Assembly: GCF_038502225.1 (NCBI RefSeq)
Contig: NC_091369.1
Span: forward strand, 13,550,469-13,614,468
Origin: Cherax quadricarinatus
Lineage: Eukaryota; Arthropoda; Malacostraca; Decapoda; Parastacidae
Direction of reading: 5' to 3'
DNA: 64,000 nucleotides
The position numbers and the translations under genes were made by a program. Each line of letters begins with the position of its first letter. The first letter of the stretch is position 1. This document shows positions 19,741 through 29,497 of the stretch, in pieces. The notes below the pieces were generated by a model, which did no database searches, had not been told where the DNA came from, and saw nothing but the letters and a program-made list of their open reading frames with translations.

Positions 19741-20107
19741 TGAAAACCGAGACACATGTGCAACATCTGGGTATCTTTATTGTAGACGTTTCGCCATCCA
19801 GTGGCTTTATAAATACATTTTCTAAGACATAATTCTAAGACATAATTTGACGTATATACAAAAGAATCATGACTACGGTGCTCATCATACCAACTCCAAG
19901 ACTGAGGGACTGTTTACCTGGAGGTTTTACCTGGAGAGAGTTCCGGGGGTCAACGCCCCCGCGGCCCGGTCTGTGACCAGGCCTCCTCTTTTGTATATAG
20001 TTCTACTGTCTTCAAATTATGTCCTAGAATTTGCATTGATAAAGCCACTGGATGGCGAAACGTCTACAATAAAGATACCCAGATGTTGCACATGTGTCTC
20101 GGTTTTC
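19741..20107. mobile_element. Complete family B inverted-repeat element, interrupted by family F
   Basis: The left arm runs in reverse (GAGACACATGTGCAACATC, GGTATCTTTATTGTAGACG, TTTCGCCATCCAGTGGC) and the right arm is its complement (GCCACTGGATGGCGAAACG, CTACAATAAAGATACCC, GTTGCACATGTGTCTC). A family F unit sits inside at 19912-19985. This shows that family B is a foldback element with ~85-bp arms. Confidence 0.82.
19912..19985 (-). repeat. Family F repeat nested in family B
   Basis: TTTACCTGGAGG and TTTACCTGGAGAGAG, then GGGGGTCAACGCCCCCGCGG and CCCGGTCTGTGACCAGGCC. It starts right after GAGGGACTG of family B and ends before CTTTTGTATA, so it looks inserted. Confidence 0.8.
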
Positions 20108-20111
20108 GTCC

Positions 20112-20320
20112 TCGGTCAAATACAGAGGTAGCAGGTGTAGTGGCAAAGAGGTGGTCAGTCCACCAAATACTATTTTTCCAAGGTTAGTGAACTGATTATA
20201 TTATCTTTCCTTCGCTACTACACCTACCACCTCTGTATCTGACTGAAGAAGGCTACTTCTTAGGCGAAACGTTTAAACAATAAATATACTATACTGTTGC
20301 ACATGTATTTCACTCATCAA
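20112..20320 (+). repeat. Family B relative with different outer arms
   Basis: Outer arms ATACAGAGGTAGCAGGTGTA (20118 on) and TACACCTACCACCTCTGTAT (about 20207-20226) are inverted copies. Then CTGACTGAAGAAGGCTACTT, CTTAGGCGAAACG and AACAATAAATATAC. It follows the previous element directly. Confidence 0.72.
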
Positions 20321-20419
20321 TTGTCTGATTAGCTGACTACATAGCAGTCAGCAACACATCTTGGTAACAAAGCAGTAATAACTAATCTCTCCCGTTATCC
20401 TTGATTTCCCTAACAAATA

Positions 20420-20535
20420 AGGAATAAAAAGGCACAACACCGTGACAGGAACAATACACAAATAACCCGCTTACGACTACGTTTCTGTCCAATTTGGACC
20501 ATTTACAAAGTCTCAGTGTGACTTTGTAAATCTTA
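20420..20535 (-). repeat. Family A repeat, reverse orientation
   Basis: AAAAGGCACAACACCGTGAC, GGAACAATACACAAATAACC, then ACGTTTCTGTCCAATTTGGACCA. On the minus strand the stem is GGTCC/GGAC with a one-base change. Confidence 0.75.
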
Positions 20536-21115
20536 GTATTTATCAGACATTTTTTCTCACCTAAACTGTGCTACATTTACACCTGTGTCGTGCACCGGGC
20601 ATTTTTAAAAATAGAGCACACAAACATATTCCTGCATGTTATTTTAGTCAGCCTTAGACTCGGTTGTCATTGCTGCCCAGAATGTATGCACCATTATGGT
20701 ACAGGGTGCCCAAACCAAGTGCTGGAGGCTGTCTGTTAGTTCAGATTGAGGAAGAGGGATCTAGGTGAGGTTATCTCGTATGTAGGTACCGCCCAGACCC
20801 TCAGACCCTCACGTTCCTCAGCTTGGCTAGCACCATACTCGAATTCGTCTTGATGGGTGTCCAATTGCTGTAGCAGTGAGTGTTCTAAGCACTCTCACAG
20901 TTTGGTTTAACTGGTTCAGACTCATTGTAAATAGTGAAAATAATTTGTAATTACGTCCTGGTTGTATGAATAAACTGTAAAACAAAGCTATCCTTCTGTG
21001 TACTTTTTATTCATCTGCGATTGCTATATTGACTGTGATATAGGCCGGTGTATAACACGGCCGGGTACTGCAAACCTGCTATATATCACTGATATTCAAT
21101 ACCTGCAAGATGAGG
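20536..21115. other. Unassigned DNA
   Basis: No repeat, motif or gene that I recognise. Confidence 0.5.
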
Positions 21116-21117
21116 AT

Positions 21118-21185
21118 TAAAACACTTGATCAACATCTAAGTATCTTGTAGAAGTTTCGCCATCCAGTGGCTTCATCAATACATA
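21118..21185 (-). repeat. Family B core, reverse orientation
   Basis: GTATCTTGTAGAAGTTTCGCC then ATCCAGTGGCTTCATCAATA. On the minus strand this reads TTGATGAA, GCCA-ctgga-TGGC, GAAAC. It ends right before the foldback at 21195. Confidence 0.75.
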
Positions 21186-21194
21186 CATATACAT

Positions 21195-21385
21195 ATGCAG
21201 AACAACCACTGTGAAAAAACAGCGAAATTCCAAGCGCTTTCGTGACTTCTTACATTATCAAGGAGCTATATATTTCCTTGATAATGTGAGAAGTCACGAA
21301 AGCGCTTGGATTTTCGCTATTTTTTCACAGTGGTTGTTCTGCATACTGTGATATCACCTGTTTACTGTGATCTTATTGCACACAT
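21195..21385. mobile_element. Long foldback element, copy 2
   Basis: Arms start ATGCAGAACAACCACTGTG and end CACAGTGGTTGTTCTGCAT and share CCAAGCGCTTTCGTGAC. The loop is ~10 nt. The tail TGATATCACCTGTTTACTGTG matches copy 1. It is diverged from copies 1 and 3 but its own arms match, so paired changes have been kept or the arms were copied together. Confidence 0.88.
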
Positions 21386-21564
21386 GTACATATGAAAATT
21401 GTAGAAATTATACAACAGACAATGGAAGATGAGGTAATTAGTCCCTCGCCATAGGAGTAGGTGAAAAGCACAATTATGAAAATAATATCCACAGGTACAA
21501 CTTTGGTCTAAGTTTCTTTAAGGCATACTCTCTTTCTCCATATACTGCTATTAATTTATAACCA

Positions 21565-21945
21565 CTATTTAATTTCCTACCACTATTTAATTTCCAAACA
21601 CTATTTAATTTCCTACCACTGTTTAATTTCCTACCACTATTTAATTTCCAACCACTATTTAATTTCCTACCACTATTTAATTTCCTACCACTATTTAATT
21701 TCCTACCACTATTTAATTTCCTACCACTATTTAATTTCCAACCACTATTTAATTTCCTACCACTATTTAATTTCCAACCACTATTTAATTTCCTATCACT
21801 ATTTAATTTCCAACCACTATTTAATTTCCAACCACTAATTTCCTACCATTATTGAATTTCCTACCACTATTTAATTTCCTGCCACTATTTAATTTCCTAC
21901 CACTATTTAATTTCCTACCACTATTTAAATTCCTACCATACTATG
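21565..21945. repeat. 18-bp minisatellite, about 20 copies
   Basis: Units of CTACCACTATTTAATTTC, with CAACCACTATTTAATTTC variants alternating irregularly. Confidence 0.95.
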
Positions 21946-22069
21946 TCATTAAAACTGGTTTGACTTGGTCAAGACCGATTCTCGTTTTTGTGGTTTTGTT
22001 GTCCGTTTGTTTTCTGGCTCGTTAAAAATTTATTCCACATTAACTCTAGGTTGTCTGTATATGCCAGTT

Positions 22070-22160
<91 letters not shown>

Positions 22161-22176
22161 TGAAAGAGAACGAGAG

Positions 22177-22249
<73 letters not shown>
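22070..22249. repeat. (GA)n microsatellite
   Basis: About 180 bp of GA, interrupted only by an AACGTGAAAGAGAACGAG block near 22157-22180. Open in several frames; not a gene. Confidence 0.98.
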
Positions 22250-22776
22250 GACCACAGGGTGGCATTCTACAAATTGTCAAGCTCTCCAGAGGTGAAAAAT
22301 TTAACAAGCTTGGCGAACTGACAATTTCGCCTGACGCAACAGTAGACAGCCTGCCTCGCCTCACTTCCTTCTTTCTCTTCCTCAGTAGTGTAATTTGTGT
22401 CAGATACCGAATGTTGGTCGAGGATTTCTCTTTTCTGCTTTACTATAATGGGGAATCACACGAAAGTGTTCAATGGGTCTTGCTGACAGGGTGTTAAATT
22501 TGGTCAAGAATCAGGTCAACTCCTTTCCTCAGCAGCATAACTTGCACCATGTTGAAGATTGAGACACTTAACCATTCATCACAATTGCACCATGTTGTAC
22601 TATAGCTTCGGGTCGTCCTGCACTTCACCCTCTCTACTGTACTTGTACTTCACACTGGTTTAGTTTATTGGGTGTAAAACCTAATAAACCAAGGCTGCAT
22701 ATCAGTTGTACAACACCAGTCAAAAAGTTACTGGTGCAGGGGGACAAGACACAAGTTTTACGAGGTGGTCTTCCAG

Positions 22777-22778
<2 letters not shown>
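22250..22778. other. Unassigned DNA
   Basis: Unique-looking sequence with no recognisable gene or repeat. Confidence 0.5.

Positions 22779-22868
<90 letters not shown>
22779..22868. repeat. (AC)n microsatellite
   Basis: About 45 AC units. Unlike most AC/GT tracts after 33 kb, no LINE adjoins this one. Confidence 0.98.
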
Positions 22869-22871
<3 letters not shown>

Positions 22872-23124
22872 CAGGTACATCTCAAGCGGCACGTTAGGGA
22901 TTGCAGGCTTAGTTGCTGCAGCTACAGCTGTTGCCACGTCAAAAATAACTACAAGAACTGGTACACAGCATCACGAACCGCAGTAAATAGTGCAGCGTCG
23001 TCACTCCGAAAGAAGTGCATGACAATTCATAGTAGATGGAGCAATATATTTTTTGGTCAATTCCGATAACGAACGAGACTCTGGGTTATAACTAGTCAAT
23101 GGATCTATACCAACTAGTGTTCAG

Positions 23125-23397
23125 TTCGCATCTTCTTAGGGAAATAAGGTTCAATTCCAACAGCAAGAGATTGAGCAATAACAAAGCTGGGAGAACCCTG
23201 GATGTAATGGACTGCACGCGCGTTACAGTATAGTCTAGATAACTCTTTACTCTTACCCTCAATTCGCATCTTCTTAGGGAAATAAGGTTCAATTCCAACA
23301 GCAAGAGATTGAGCAACAACAAAGCTGGGATAACCCTGGATGTAATGGACTGCACGCGCGTTACAGTATAGTCTAGATAACTCTTTACTCTTACCCT
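23125..23397. repeat. 138-bp tandem duplication
   Basis: Two copies with only a few differences (AGCAATAAC or AGCAACAAC, GGGAGAACC or GGGATAACC). The unit contains TGCACGCGCGTTACAG. I cannot name it. Confidence 0.92.
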
Positions 23398-23663
23398 ACG
23401 TGCTTTTTTTCTTTCATAAAAAAAAATCCCAAAAATTTTTGAAACTATTTTATTCACAAAACTTTTTTGTGGTTACCTGCTGACATGGGACTATATTGTT
23501 AAAAATATTTTAAAAGTATGCAGGTTTCATATTTCCAAATAGACTTTGGAACACACGCACGTAAAATTTTTATTATCCTTTTTGTCAGTTAACCATAAAT
23601 CTGTTTTTTTTTTTGGTTTTACGTTTTAGTAATTAATTACTTCAGTGTAAATTATATATGCAT

Positions 23664-23745
<82 letters not shown>
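23664..23745. repeat. AC tract followed by TA tract
   Basis: Nine AC units run into about 31 TA units, ~250 bp ahead of the second RTE copy. Confidence 0.97.
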
Positions 23746-23750
<5 letters not shown>

Positions 23751-23989
23751 GGGTGATATGCAATATGCAGCCTTATTGACCTAATACCCATTGATAGTAG
23801 GTTGATAGACAGTAACCACCCAGGGAGGTACTATCGTCCAGCCAAGTGAGTGTGAGACAGAAACCTGCAATTGTATTACATGATGGTAGGATTGCTGGTG
23901 TCTTTTTTCTGCCTCATAAGGACGCGGGATAACAGGTATATTTTGCTACTTCTACTTACACTTAGGTCACATTACACATGCATGAACAC

Positions 23990-25441
23990 GCATAGGATAG
24001 CAGATGAACAAGGAGGCTTTAGGAAAGGTAGGGGGTGTGTGGACCAGGTGTTTACAGTGAAACATATAAGTGAACAGTATTTAGATAAGGCTAAAGAGGT
24101 CTTTGTGGCATTTATGGATTTGGAAAAGGCGTATGACAGGGTGGATAGGGGGGCAATGTGGCAGATGTTGCAAGTGTATGGTGTAGGAGGTAGGTTACTG
24201 AAAACAGTGAAGAGTTTTTACGATAGTGAGGCTCAAGTTAAAGTATGTAGGAAAGAGGGAATTTTTTTCCCAGTAAAAGTAGGCCTTAGACAAGGATGTG
24301 TGATGTCACCGTGGTTGTTTAATATATTTATAGATGGGGTTGTAAGAGAAGTAAATGCGAGGGTCTTGGCAAGAGGCGTGGAGTTAAAAGATAAAGAATC
24401 ACACATAAAGTGGGAGTTGTCACAGCTGCTCTTTGCTGATGACACTGTACTCTTGGGAGATTCTGAAGAGAAGTTGCAGAGATTGGTGGATGAATTTGGT
24501 AGGGTGTGCAAAAGAAGAAAATTAAAGGTGAATACAGGAAAGAGTAAGGTTATGAGGATAACAAAAAGATTAGGTGATGAAAGATTGAATATCAGATTGG
24601 AGGGAGAGAGTATGGAGGAGGTGAATGTATTCAGATATTTGGGAGTGGACGTGTCAGCGGATGGGTCTATGAAAGACGAGGTGAATCATAGAATTGATGA
24701 GGGGAAAAGAGTGAGTGGTGCACTTAGGAGTCTGTGGAGACAAAGAACTTTGTCCTTGGAGGCAAAGAGGGGAATGTATGAGAGTATAGTTTTACCAACG
24801 CTCTTATATGGGTGTGAGGCATGGGTGATGAATGTTGCAGCGAGGAGAAGGCTGGAGGCAGTGGAGATGTCATGTCTGAGGGCAATGTGTGGTGTGAATA
24901 TAATGCAGAGAATTCGTAGTTTGGAAGTTAGGAGGAGGTGCGGGATTACCAAAACTATTGTCCAGAGGGCTGAGGAAGGGTTGTTGAGGTGGTTCGGACA
25001 TGTAGAGAGAATGGAGCGAAACAGAATGACTTCAAGAGTGTACCAGTCTGTAGTGGAAGGAAGGCGGGGTAGGGGTCGGCCTAGGAAAGGTTGGAGAGAG
25101 GAGGTAAAGGAGGTTTTGTGTGCGAGGGGCTTGGACTTCCAGCAGGCATGCGTGAGCGTGTTTGATAGGAGTGAATGGAGACAAATGGTTTTTAATACTT
25201 GACGTGCTGTTGGAGTGTGAGCAAAGTAACATTTATGAAGGGGTTCAGGGAAACCGGCAGGCCGGACTTGAGTCCTGGAGATGGGAAGTACAGTGCCTGC
25301 ACTCTGAAGGATGGGTGTTAATGTTGCAGTTTAAAAACTGTAGTGTAAAGCACCCTTCTGGCAAGACAGTGATGGAGTGAATGATGGTGAAAGTTTTTCT
25401 TTTTCGGGCCACCCTGCCTTGGTGGGAATCGGCCAGTGTGA
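23990..25441 (+). mobile_element. RTE-type LINE, copy 2
   Basis: 5'-truncated. Homology to copy 1 begins at ~23994 (GGATAGCAGATGAACAAGG). The 3' untranslated region (25203-25441) ends TTTTTCTTTTTCGGGCCACC, CTGCCTTGGTGGGA, CGGCCAGTGTGATAA and then TA repeats. The 3' tail is almost the same as in copy 1 (reverse strand there). Confidence 0.9.
23996..25202 (+). pseudogene. Reverse transcriptase of RTE-type LINE, open but truncated
   Basis: RNA-directed DNA polymerase that would copy LINE RNA at a nicked target. It shows GGFRKGRGCVDQVF, AFMDLEKAYDRV (catalytic Asp codon at 24117), GLRQGCVMSPWLFNIFID, QLLFADDTVLL (Asp pair in 24438-24443), FRYLGVDVSADGS, then the C-terminal YGCEAWVMN, RWFGHVERM and GRGRPRKGW blocks. 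The frame is open from upstream of the homology through TGA at 25200. The endonuclease and the N-terminal third of the polymerase are missing, so it is a dead 5'-truncated copy. The ~40 codons ahead of 23996 are chance read-through of flanking DNA. Confidence 0.88.
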
Positions 25442-25453
25442 TAATATATATAT

Positions 25454-25521
<68 letters not shown>
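25442..25521. repeat. (TA)n at the 3' end of the RTE copy
   Basis: TA repeats with one TAGATA interruption. They continue directly into the next foldback. Confidence 0.97.
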
Positions 25522-25526
<5 letters not shown>

Positions 25527-25692
25527 AAACAACCACTCTGAAAGAATAGAGAAATTCCAAGCGCTTTCGTGACTACTCAAATTATCATAGTTCCTTGATA
25601 ATGTGAGTAGTCACGAAAGCGCTTGGAATTTCTCTATTCTTTCAGATCGGTTGTTTTGCATATTTTGATATCACATGTTTAGTGTGATATTA

Positions 25693-25696
<4 letters not shown>
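25522..25696. mobile_element. Long foldback element, copy 3
   Basis: Arms start ATGCAAAACAACCACTCTG and end with its complement at 25661 and share CCAAGCGCTTTCGTGAC with copy 1. The centre has lost ~6 bp against copy 1. The TGATATCACATGTTTAGTG tail follows. TA tracts flank both sides, as for copy 1. Confidence 0.88.

Positions 25697-25765
<69 letters not shown>
25697..25765. repeat. (TA)n microsatellite
   Basis: About 34 TA units on the right side of foldback copy 3. Confidence 0.97.
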
Positions 25766-25767
<2 letters not shown>

Positions 25768-25829
25768 CACTCCCATCTGGATTTTCTATTTTCTTAATAG
25801 TTCTTGTTCTTTTTTATTTCCTCTGATTT

Positions 25830-25950
25830 CCATGAAGAACTGGACAAGAATTCTTCCTCCGTAAGCCATGCGTGTCGTAAGAGATGACTAAAATGCCGGG
25901 AGCAAAGGGTTAGTAACCCCTTGTTTTTCTTTTTGAGGTTACCCTATGAT
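25830..25950 (+). mobile_element. SINE with RTE-like tail, copy 1 (truncated tail)
   Basis: Body GAATTCTTCCTCCGTAAGCC, ATGCGTGTCGTAAGAG, ACTAAAATGCCGGGAGCAA, GGGTTAGTAACCCC, then TTTTTCTTTTTGAGGTTACC. The same order occurs at 28.97 kb and, reversed, at 34.84 kb. The last part of the tail is missing. Confidence 0.78.
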
Positions 25951-26249
25951 ATTTTAATTATTAAGGGAAACCATGATTTAAAATCTTAAATTTACAGAAA
26001 ACCAAAATATAACTGTTCCTGTGTACACTATTATCGTTCACATCAAAATAAAGTTAAACTGTCTGTATTCTCGTGAATGTTTTTGAGAACGTTACGTATT
26101 TGCAACCCATAGTTCAGATGATACTTGTTTCACTCTGACCTCGATCCCAATTCACACACGTGGATGTCAAACTCTGTTACAATGGCACCAAAGTCAATCC
26201 CTGCCAGTGACAATACAGAATCTCTGTTAGAGTGATAATAGTTAATACC
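25951..26249. other. Unassigned DNA
   Basis: I see no gene or recognisable repeat here. Confidence 0.45.
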
Positions 26250-26325
26250 TTTTTCTAGTGACAAACCACGGAACGGGCGGGGATTGAACTCGCGGTACCG
26301 TGGTTTGTTTGCAATCGTATCATTA
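26250..26325 (-). repeat. tRNA-related palindromic fragment
   Basis: Minus strand shows a B-box-like GAGTTCAATCCCCGC. Arms AACCACGG and CCGTGGTT enclose it. The follow-on GTTTGTTTGCAATCGT, CATTATAATTTC resembles that after the 13.1 kb palindrome. Confidence 0.6.
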
Positions 26326-26334
26326 TAATTTCTT

Positions 26335-26420
26335 AAGTCACAGTGGTAACAGTTAATAATCTTTCACAGTGACAACAGTTAATAATCTTTCACAGTGACA
26401 ACAGTTAATAAGCTTTCACA
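26335..26420. repeat. ~26-bp tandem repeat, 3 copies
   Basis: CACAGTGACAACAGTTAATA followed by ATCTTT or AGCTTT. Diverged copies extend a little on either side. Confidence 0.85.
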
Positions 26421-26649
26421 GTGACAACAGAATCCCAGTTCTAGTGGCAACAACAGTGAATCTTCTTTACAGTGGGTTAACTGTTAACTACACCGAGGGT
26501 TATTAACAATAAACGTAACCTGTTGACCACCAGTCAAGATTACTTAATTAAGGTCACTAAGACATGTGCAACGGTCGTGTGTCTTTTGTCTCAAAAAGTT
26601 TCGCCTCAGCCTGGAGACGAACTCAACACCATAGTCTGGAATAAATGTC

Positions 26650-26895
26650 CCAAATATGAACAATGTACCGAAATGTACATTCCTGCAGGTGCACATGTAC
26701 TGAAGTGTACACCCCTGAAGGTGCACATGTAATGAGATGTGCACTCCTGCATGTGCACATGCACTGTTGCTGTGCACATGTACCGAGATGCACACTCCTG
26801 CAGGTGCACATGTATCGAGATGTACACTCCTGCAGGTGCACATGTATCGAGATGTACACTCCTGGAGGTGCACATGTACTGTTGCTGTCGGTGCA
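26650..26895. repeat. 32-bp minisatellite, about 7 copies
   Basis: Units contain GTGCACATGTATCGAGATG and TACACTCCTGCAG. Two units instead carry ACTGTTGCTGT. Since 32 is not a multiple of three, the stop-free unit opens several frames on both strands, which explains the Cys/His-rich hypothetical peptides. Confidence 0.93.
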
Positions 26896-27180
26896 CACAC
26901 AGTTCAGAATATTTACGATCCAGTTGTGAAAAATTTCCTCCTATTAATATAACATACATTTCAAAATTTCTGTCATTTGTCCACAAATAAAAAAAAAAAT
27001 CTCTTGCATGGTAATTTTTTCTGTTTTATTTATTTAGTTTTACTCTGAAATATGTATATTTTTGAACATTATTTAATATTTATTCTTTCTTTTATCATTG
27101 CTGTTATGAGGGAAAAAACGTTGAATTTTAAATTCCCGGGAAAACGTCAGTTTGCGTTTGTGCTGCCATCTCTGTGGAAT
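26896..27180. other. Unassigned A/T-rich DNA
   Basis: No gene recognised. It becomes GC-richer near 27140 ahead of the CCAAT cluster. Confidence 0.5.
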
Positions 27181-27191
27181 CCAAGCCGCCT

Positions 27192-27340
27192 ATTGGCTGC
27201 CGCTCCCGAGGGAACACCAATCAGCTGCCATATGCTGTTTCCTGATTGGCTGGTTATTGTGTTTTGATTTTTTAAAAATTATTGGCTCGTACTGGACCTC
27301 GGAGCTCCTGGCTGCCGCTATTGGTCTTCGCGATGCCAAT
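27192..27340. promoter_or_regulatory. Cluster of six CCAAT boxes (candidate NF-Y site cluster)
   Basis: ATTGG at 27192, 27245, 27281 and 27320 and CCAAT at 27217 and 27336, all within 149 bp. Several have the extended TGATTGGCT or CCAATCAGC form preferred by NF-Y. Chance would give well under one. A TATA-like GATATATTTTG follows at 27353. No gene is visible next to it, so a promoter role is inference; it could also be part of an unrecognised repeat. Confidence 0.45.
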
Positions 27341-27403
27341 GACAAGTTAAAACGATATATTTTGTAATATAGTCAATTCGCAAAGACAAATGTTGGGAGG
27401 TAG

Positions 27404-27710
27404 AGGGATCCAGTAGCACAGGTTAAGGGATCCAGTAGAACAGGTTAAGGGATCCAGTAGCACAGGTTAAGGGATCCAGTAGCATAGGTTAAGGGATCCA
27501 GTAGAACAGGCTAAGAGATCCAGTAGCACAGGCTAAGAGATCCAGTAGCACAGGCTAAGAGATCCAGTAGCACAGTTTAAGAGATCCAGTAGCACAGGCT
27601 ATGAGATCCAGTAACACAGTTTAAGAGATCCAGTAGCACAGGTTAAGAAGTCCAGCAGCACAGTCTAAGAGATCCAATAGCACAGGTTAAGGGATCCGGT
27701 AGCACACGGA
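27404..27710. repeat. 22-bp minisatellite, about 14 copies
   Basis: Units of GATCCAGTAGCACAGGTTAAG type, with GGG changing to GAG and GGTTAAG to GGCTAAG along the array. Confidence 0.94.
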
Positions 27711-27773
27711 AGCTTGATTTCATATAAGAATGACTATAACCTAGTCTGAGAAACTTTTCCTATGAGTGATAGA

Positions 27774-27925
27774 CTGAAGAAATCGACTCCAGGCTGAGGG
27801 ACAGATTACCTCAAACTCCTCCTCATCTTCCATATTTCTCTGCACTGGACTGAAGAAGTCACTGCCTGGGGAAACCTTTCCAGAATAAACATACCCAAAC
27901 GTTACACAAGTGTTCCATTTATCAT
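27774..27925 (+). repeat. Family B repeat
   Basis: CGACTCCAGGCTGAGGGACA, then GGACTGAAGAAGTCACTGCC, TGGGGAAACCTTTCC, AATAAACATACCCAAACG. The hairpin pairing is degraded in this copy. Confidence 0.75.
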
Positions 27926-28004
27926 TTCAAAATACACTCAGATCACTGAGTCTGAGTGGTATGCCAATGGCTCACTGACAGTAGGGCCAACGATGACCAA
28001 TAGA

Positions 28005-28140
28005 GAATAAAAAGCCACAATACCCTGACTGGAACAATACACAATTAACCCGCACATAGGAGAATTTAACATTTGTTAACTTTTCGGCCCGACATGGACC
28101 AACTCGGGCCGAAACGTCGGCGTGCGGGTTATTTGTATAT
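28005..28140. repeat. Family A inverted-repeat unit
   Basis: Left half in reverse (AAAAAGCCACAATACCCTGAC, split as in other copies, and AACCCGCACATAGGAGAA) and right half forward (GGGCCGAAACGTCGGCGTG, CGGGTTATTTGTATA). The centre TTTTCGGCCCGACATGGACC pairs with the right half. It shows that family A also occurs as a foldback. Confidence 0.72.
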
Positions 28141-28371
28141 AGTAACGACTACCACATTAATGTCTGTGATCTTAGACACTACTCTCTATAGCACTTCATG
28201 TCAGTGATTGCCTATTGGACGCTGTAAGATCAACGTCTAAACACGCTTCCATCAAACCAATGAGTCTGGCCATGATGCTAATATTCCCGCTGTTATGTCC
28301 CGTTTTAATGCTAGCAGCTATCACATTACGTCTGCTTCAGTAGATAGCACGCTATATACTGACAGGAAATA
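28141..28371. other. Unassigned DNA
   Basis: No gene or named repeat visible. Confidence 0.45.
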
Positions 28372-28515
28372 CTAGGTGACAAGAAACACAGGTGACAAGA
28401 AACACAGGTGACAAGAAACACAGGTGACAAGAAACACGAGGTGACAAGAAACACTAGGTCACAACACCAGGTGGCAAGAAACACCAGGTCACAACACCAG
28501 GTGGCAAGCAACACT
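28372..28515. repeat. 16-bp minisatellite with variants
   Basis: ACACAGGTGACAAGAA units at the start, then ACACCAGGTCACAAC and ACCAGGTGGCAAG variants. Around 28700-28760 a piece of the CR1 3' tail (GGAGCACTGCATAAGGC, TGGCCCATGCTAGGCAAG) is visible. Confidence 0.88.
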
Positions 28516-28964
28516 GCGTGTTTCCTGCCATGCCCCGTCACAGGGCCAATAACAACACTGATCTGACCAACACATGAAACACACCAATGTATGCATTTTT
28601 TCCTTCTCTCTGGTGAATGTACTAACAACAGCGCAACACAAGAACACTGACGCTTCATAGGAACACCTAAACCCTTCCTCGCTTCAATGCTGACTCGCCA
28701 TCAGGAATATAAGGAGCACTGCATAAGGCTTTCTGGCCCATGCTAGGCAAGTGCAGTCATGGGGAGCTACCGTCATTTTACCCTGATTACCTCCCAGTCC
28801 TCAAGCTCTGTATGGTCTCTAAGAACTGAACATTTCAACATCAAAATAATAATAATACTAACAGCAGTAACAGAATCATCGTCACCACAAATATCAACAA
28901 AAAAACGAATAATAATAAATAATAATAATAATAATAATTATATAATTATTATTACTATTATTGA

Positions 28965-29137
28965 GGAAATGGAAAAGAATTCTTCCTCCGTAAGCCATGC
29001 GTGTCGTAAGAGGCGAATACAGCGCAGGGAGCAAGGGGCTAGTAATCCCTTCTGTATAAATTACTAAATTTAAATAGAAAATTTTCTTTTTTCTTTTTAG
29101 GTCACCCTGCCTCGGTGGGATACTGCCGGTGTGATAA

Positions 29138-29175
<38 letters not shown>
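28965..29175 (+). mobile_element. SINE with RTE-like tail, copy 2
   Basis: Best copy in the window. Body AAGAATTCTTCCTCCGTAAG, CATGCGTGTCGTAAGAG, GCAGGGAGCAAGGGGCTAG, AATCCCTTCTGTAT; tail CTTTTTAGGTCACCCTGCC, TCGGTGGGATACTGCCGG, TGTGATAA and (ATT)n. The tail matches the last ~45 bp of the RTE LINE. I see no clear tRNA head in this copy, so its 5' end is uncertain. Confidence 0.8.
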
Positions 29176-29176
<1 letters not shown>

Positions 29177-29497
29177 TACTACTACAAGTACCGCATACTC
29201 CGACATGTTGTCATGATAAATGTCAATGACACTCAAGGGTCATTAATATTTGTGTGTGCAATATGACACAAGGTGTCATATTGCACACAATCATTTGGAT
29301 TGATAAATTTTTCAGACTGTATATTATAGTTCTCGTAATTACATAAGAACATAAGAACATAAGAAAGGAGGAACACTGCAGGAGGCCTGCTGGCCCATAC
29401 TAGGCAGGTCCTTTACAATTCATCCCACTAACAAAACATTTGCCCAACCCAATTTTCAATGCCACCCAAGAAATAAGCTCTGATGTGAAAGTCCCAC

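Noticed and set aside
22046..22497. Arg/Glu-rich and Leu/Ser-rich frames at 22 kb
   Set aside because: They read a 180-bp GA microsatellite. The flanking codons show no homology that I recognise.
27052..27367. A short plus-strand ORF across the CCAAT cluster as a small gene
   Set aside because: About 71 codons, two different frames of similar length, and no signature. The CCAAT spacing is a better explanation of the sequence.
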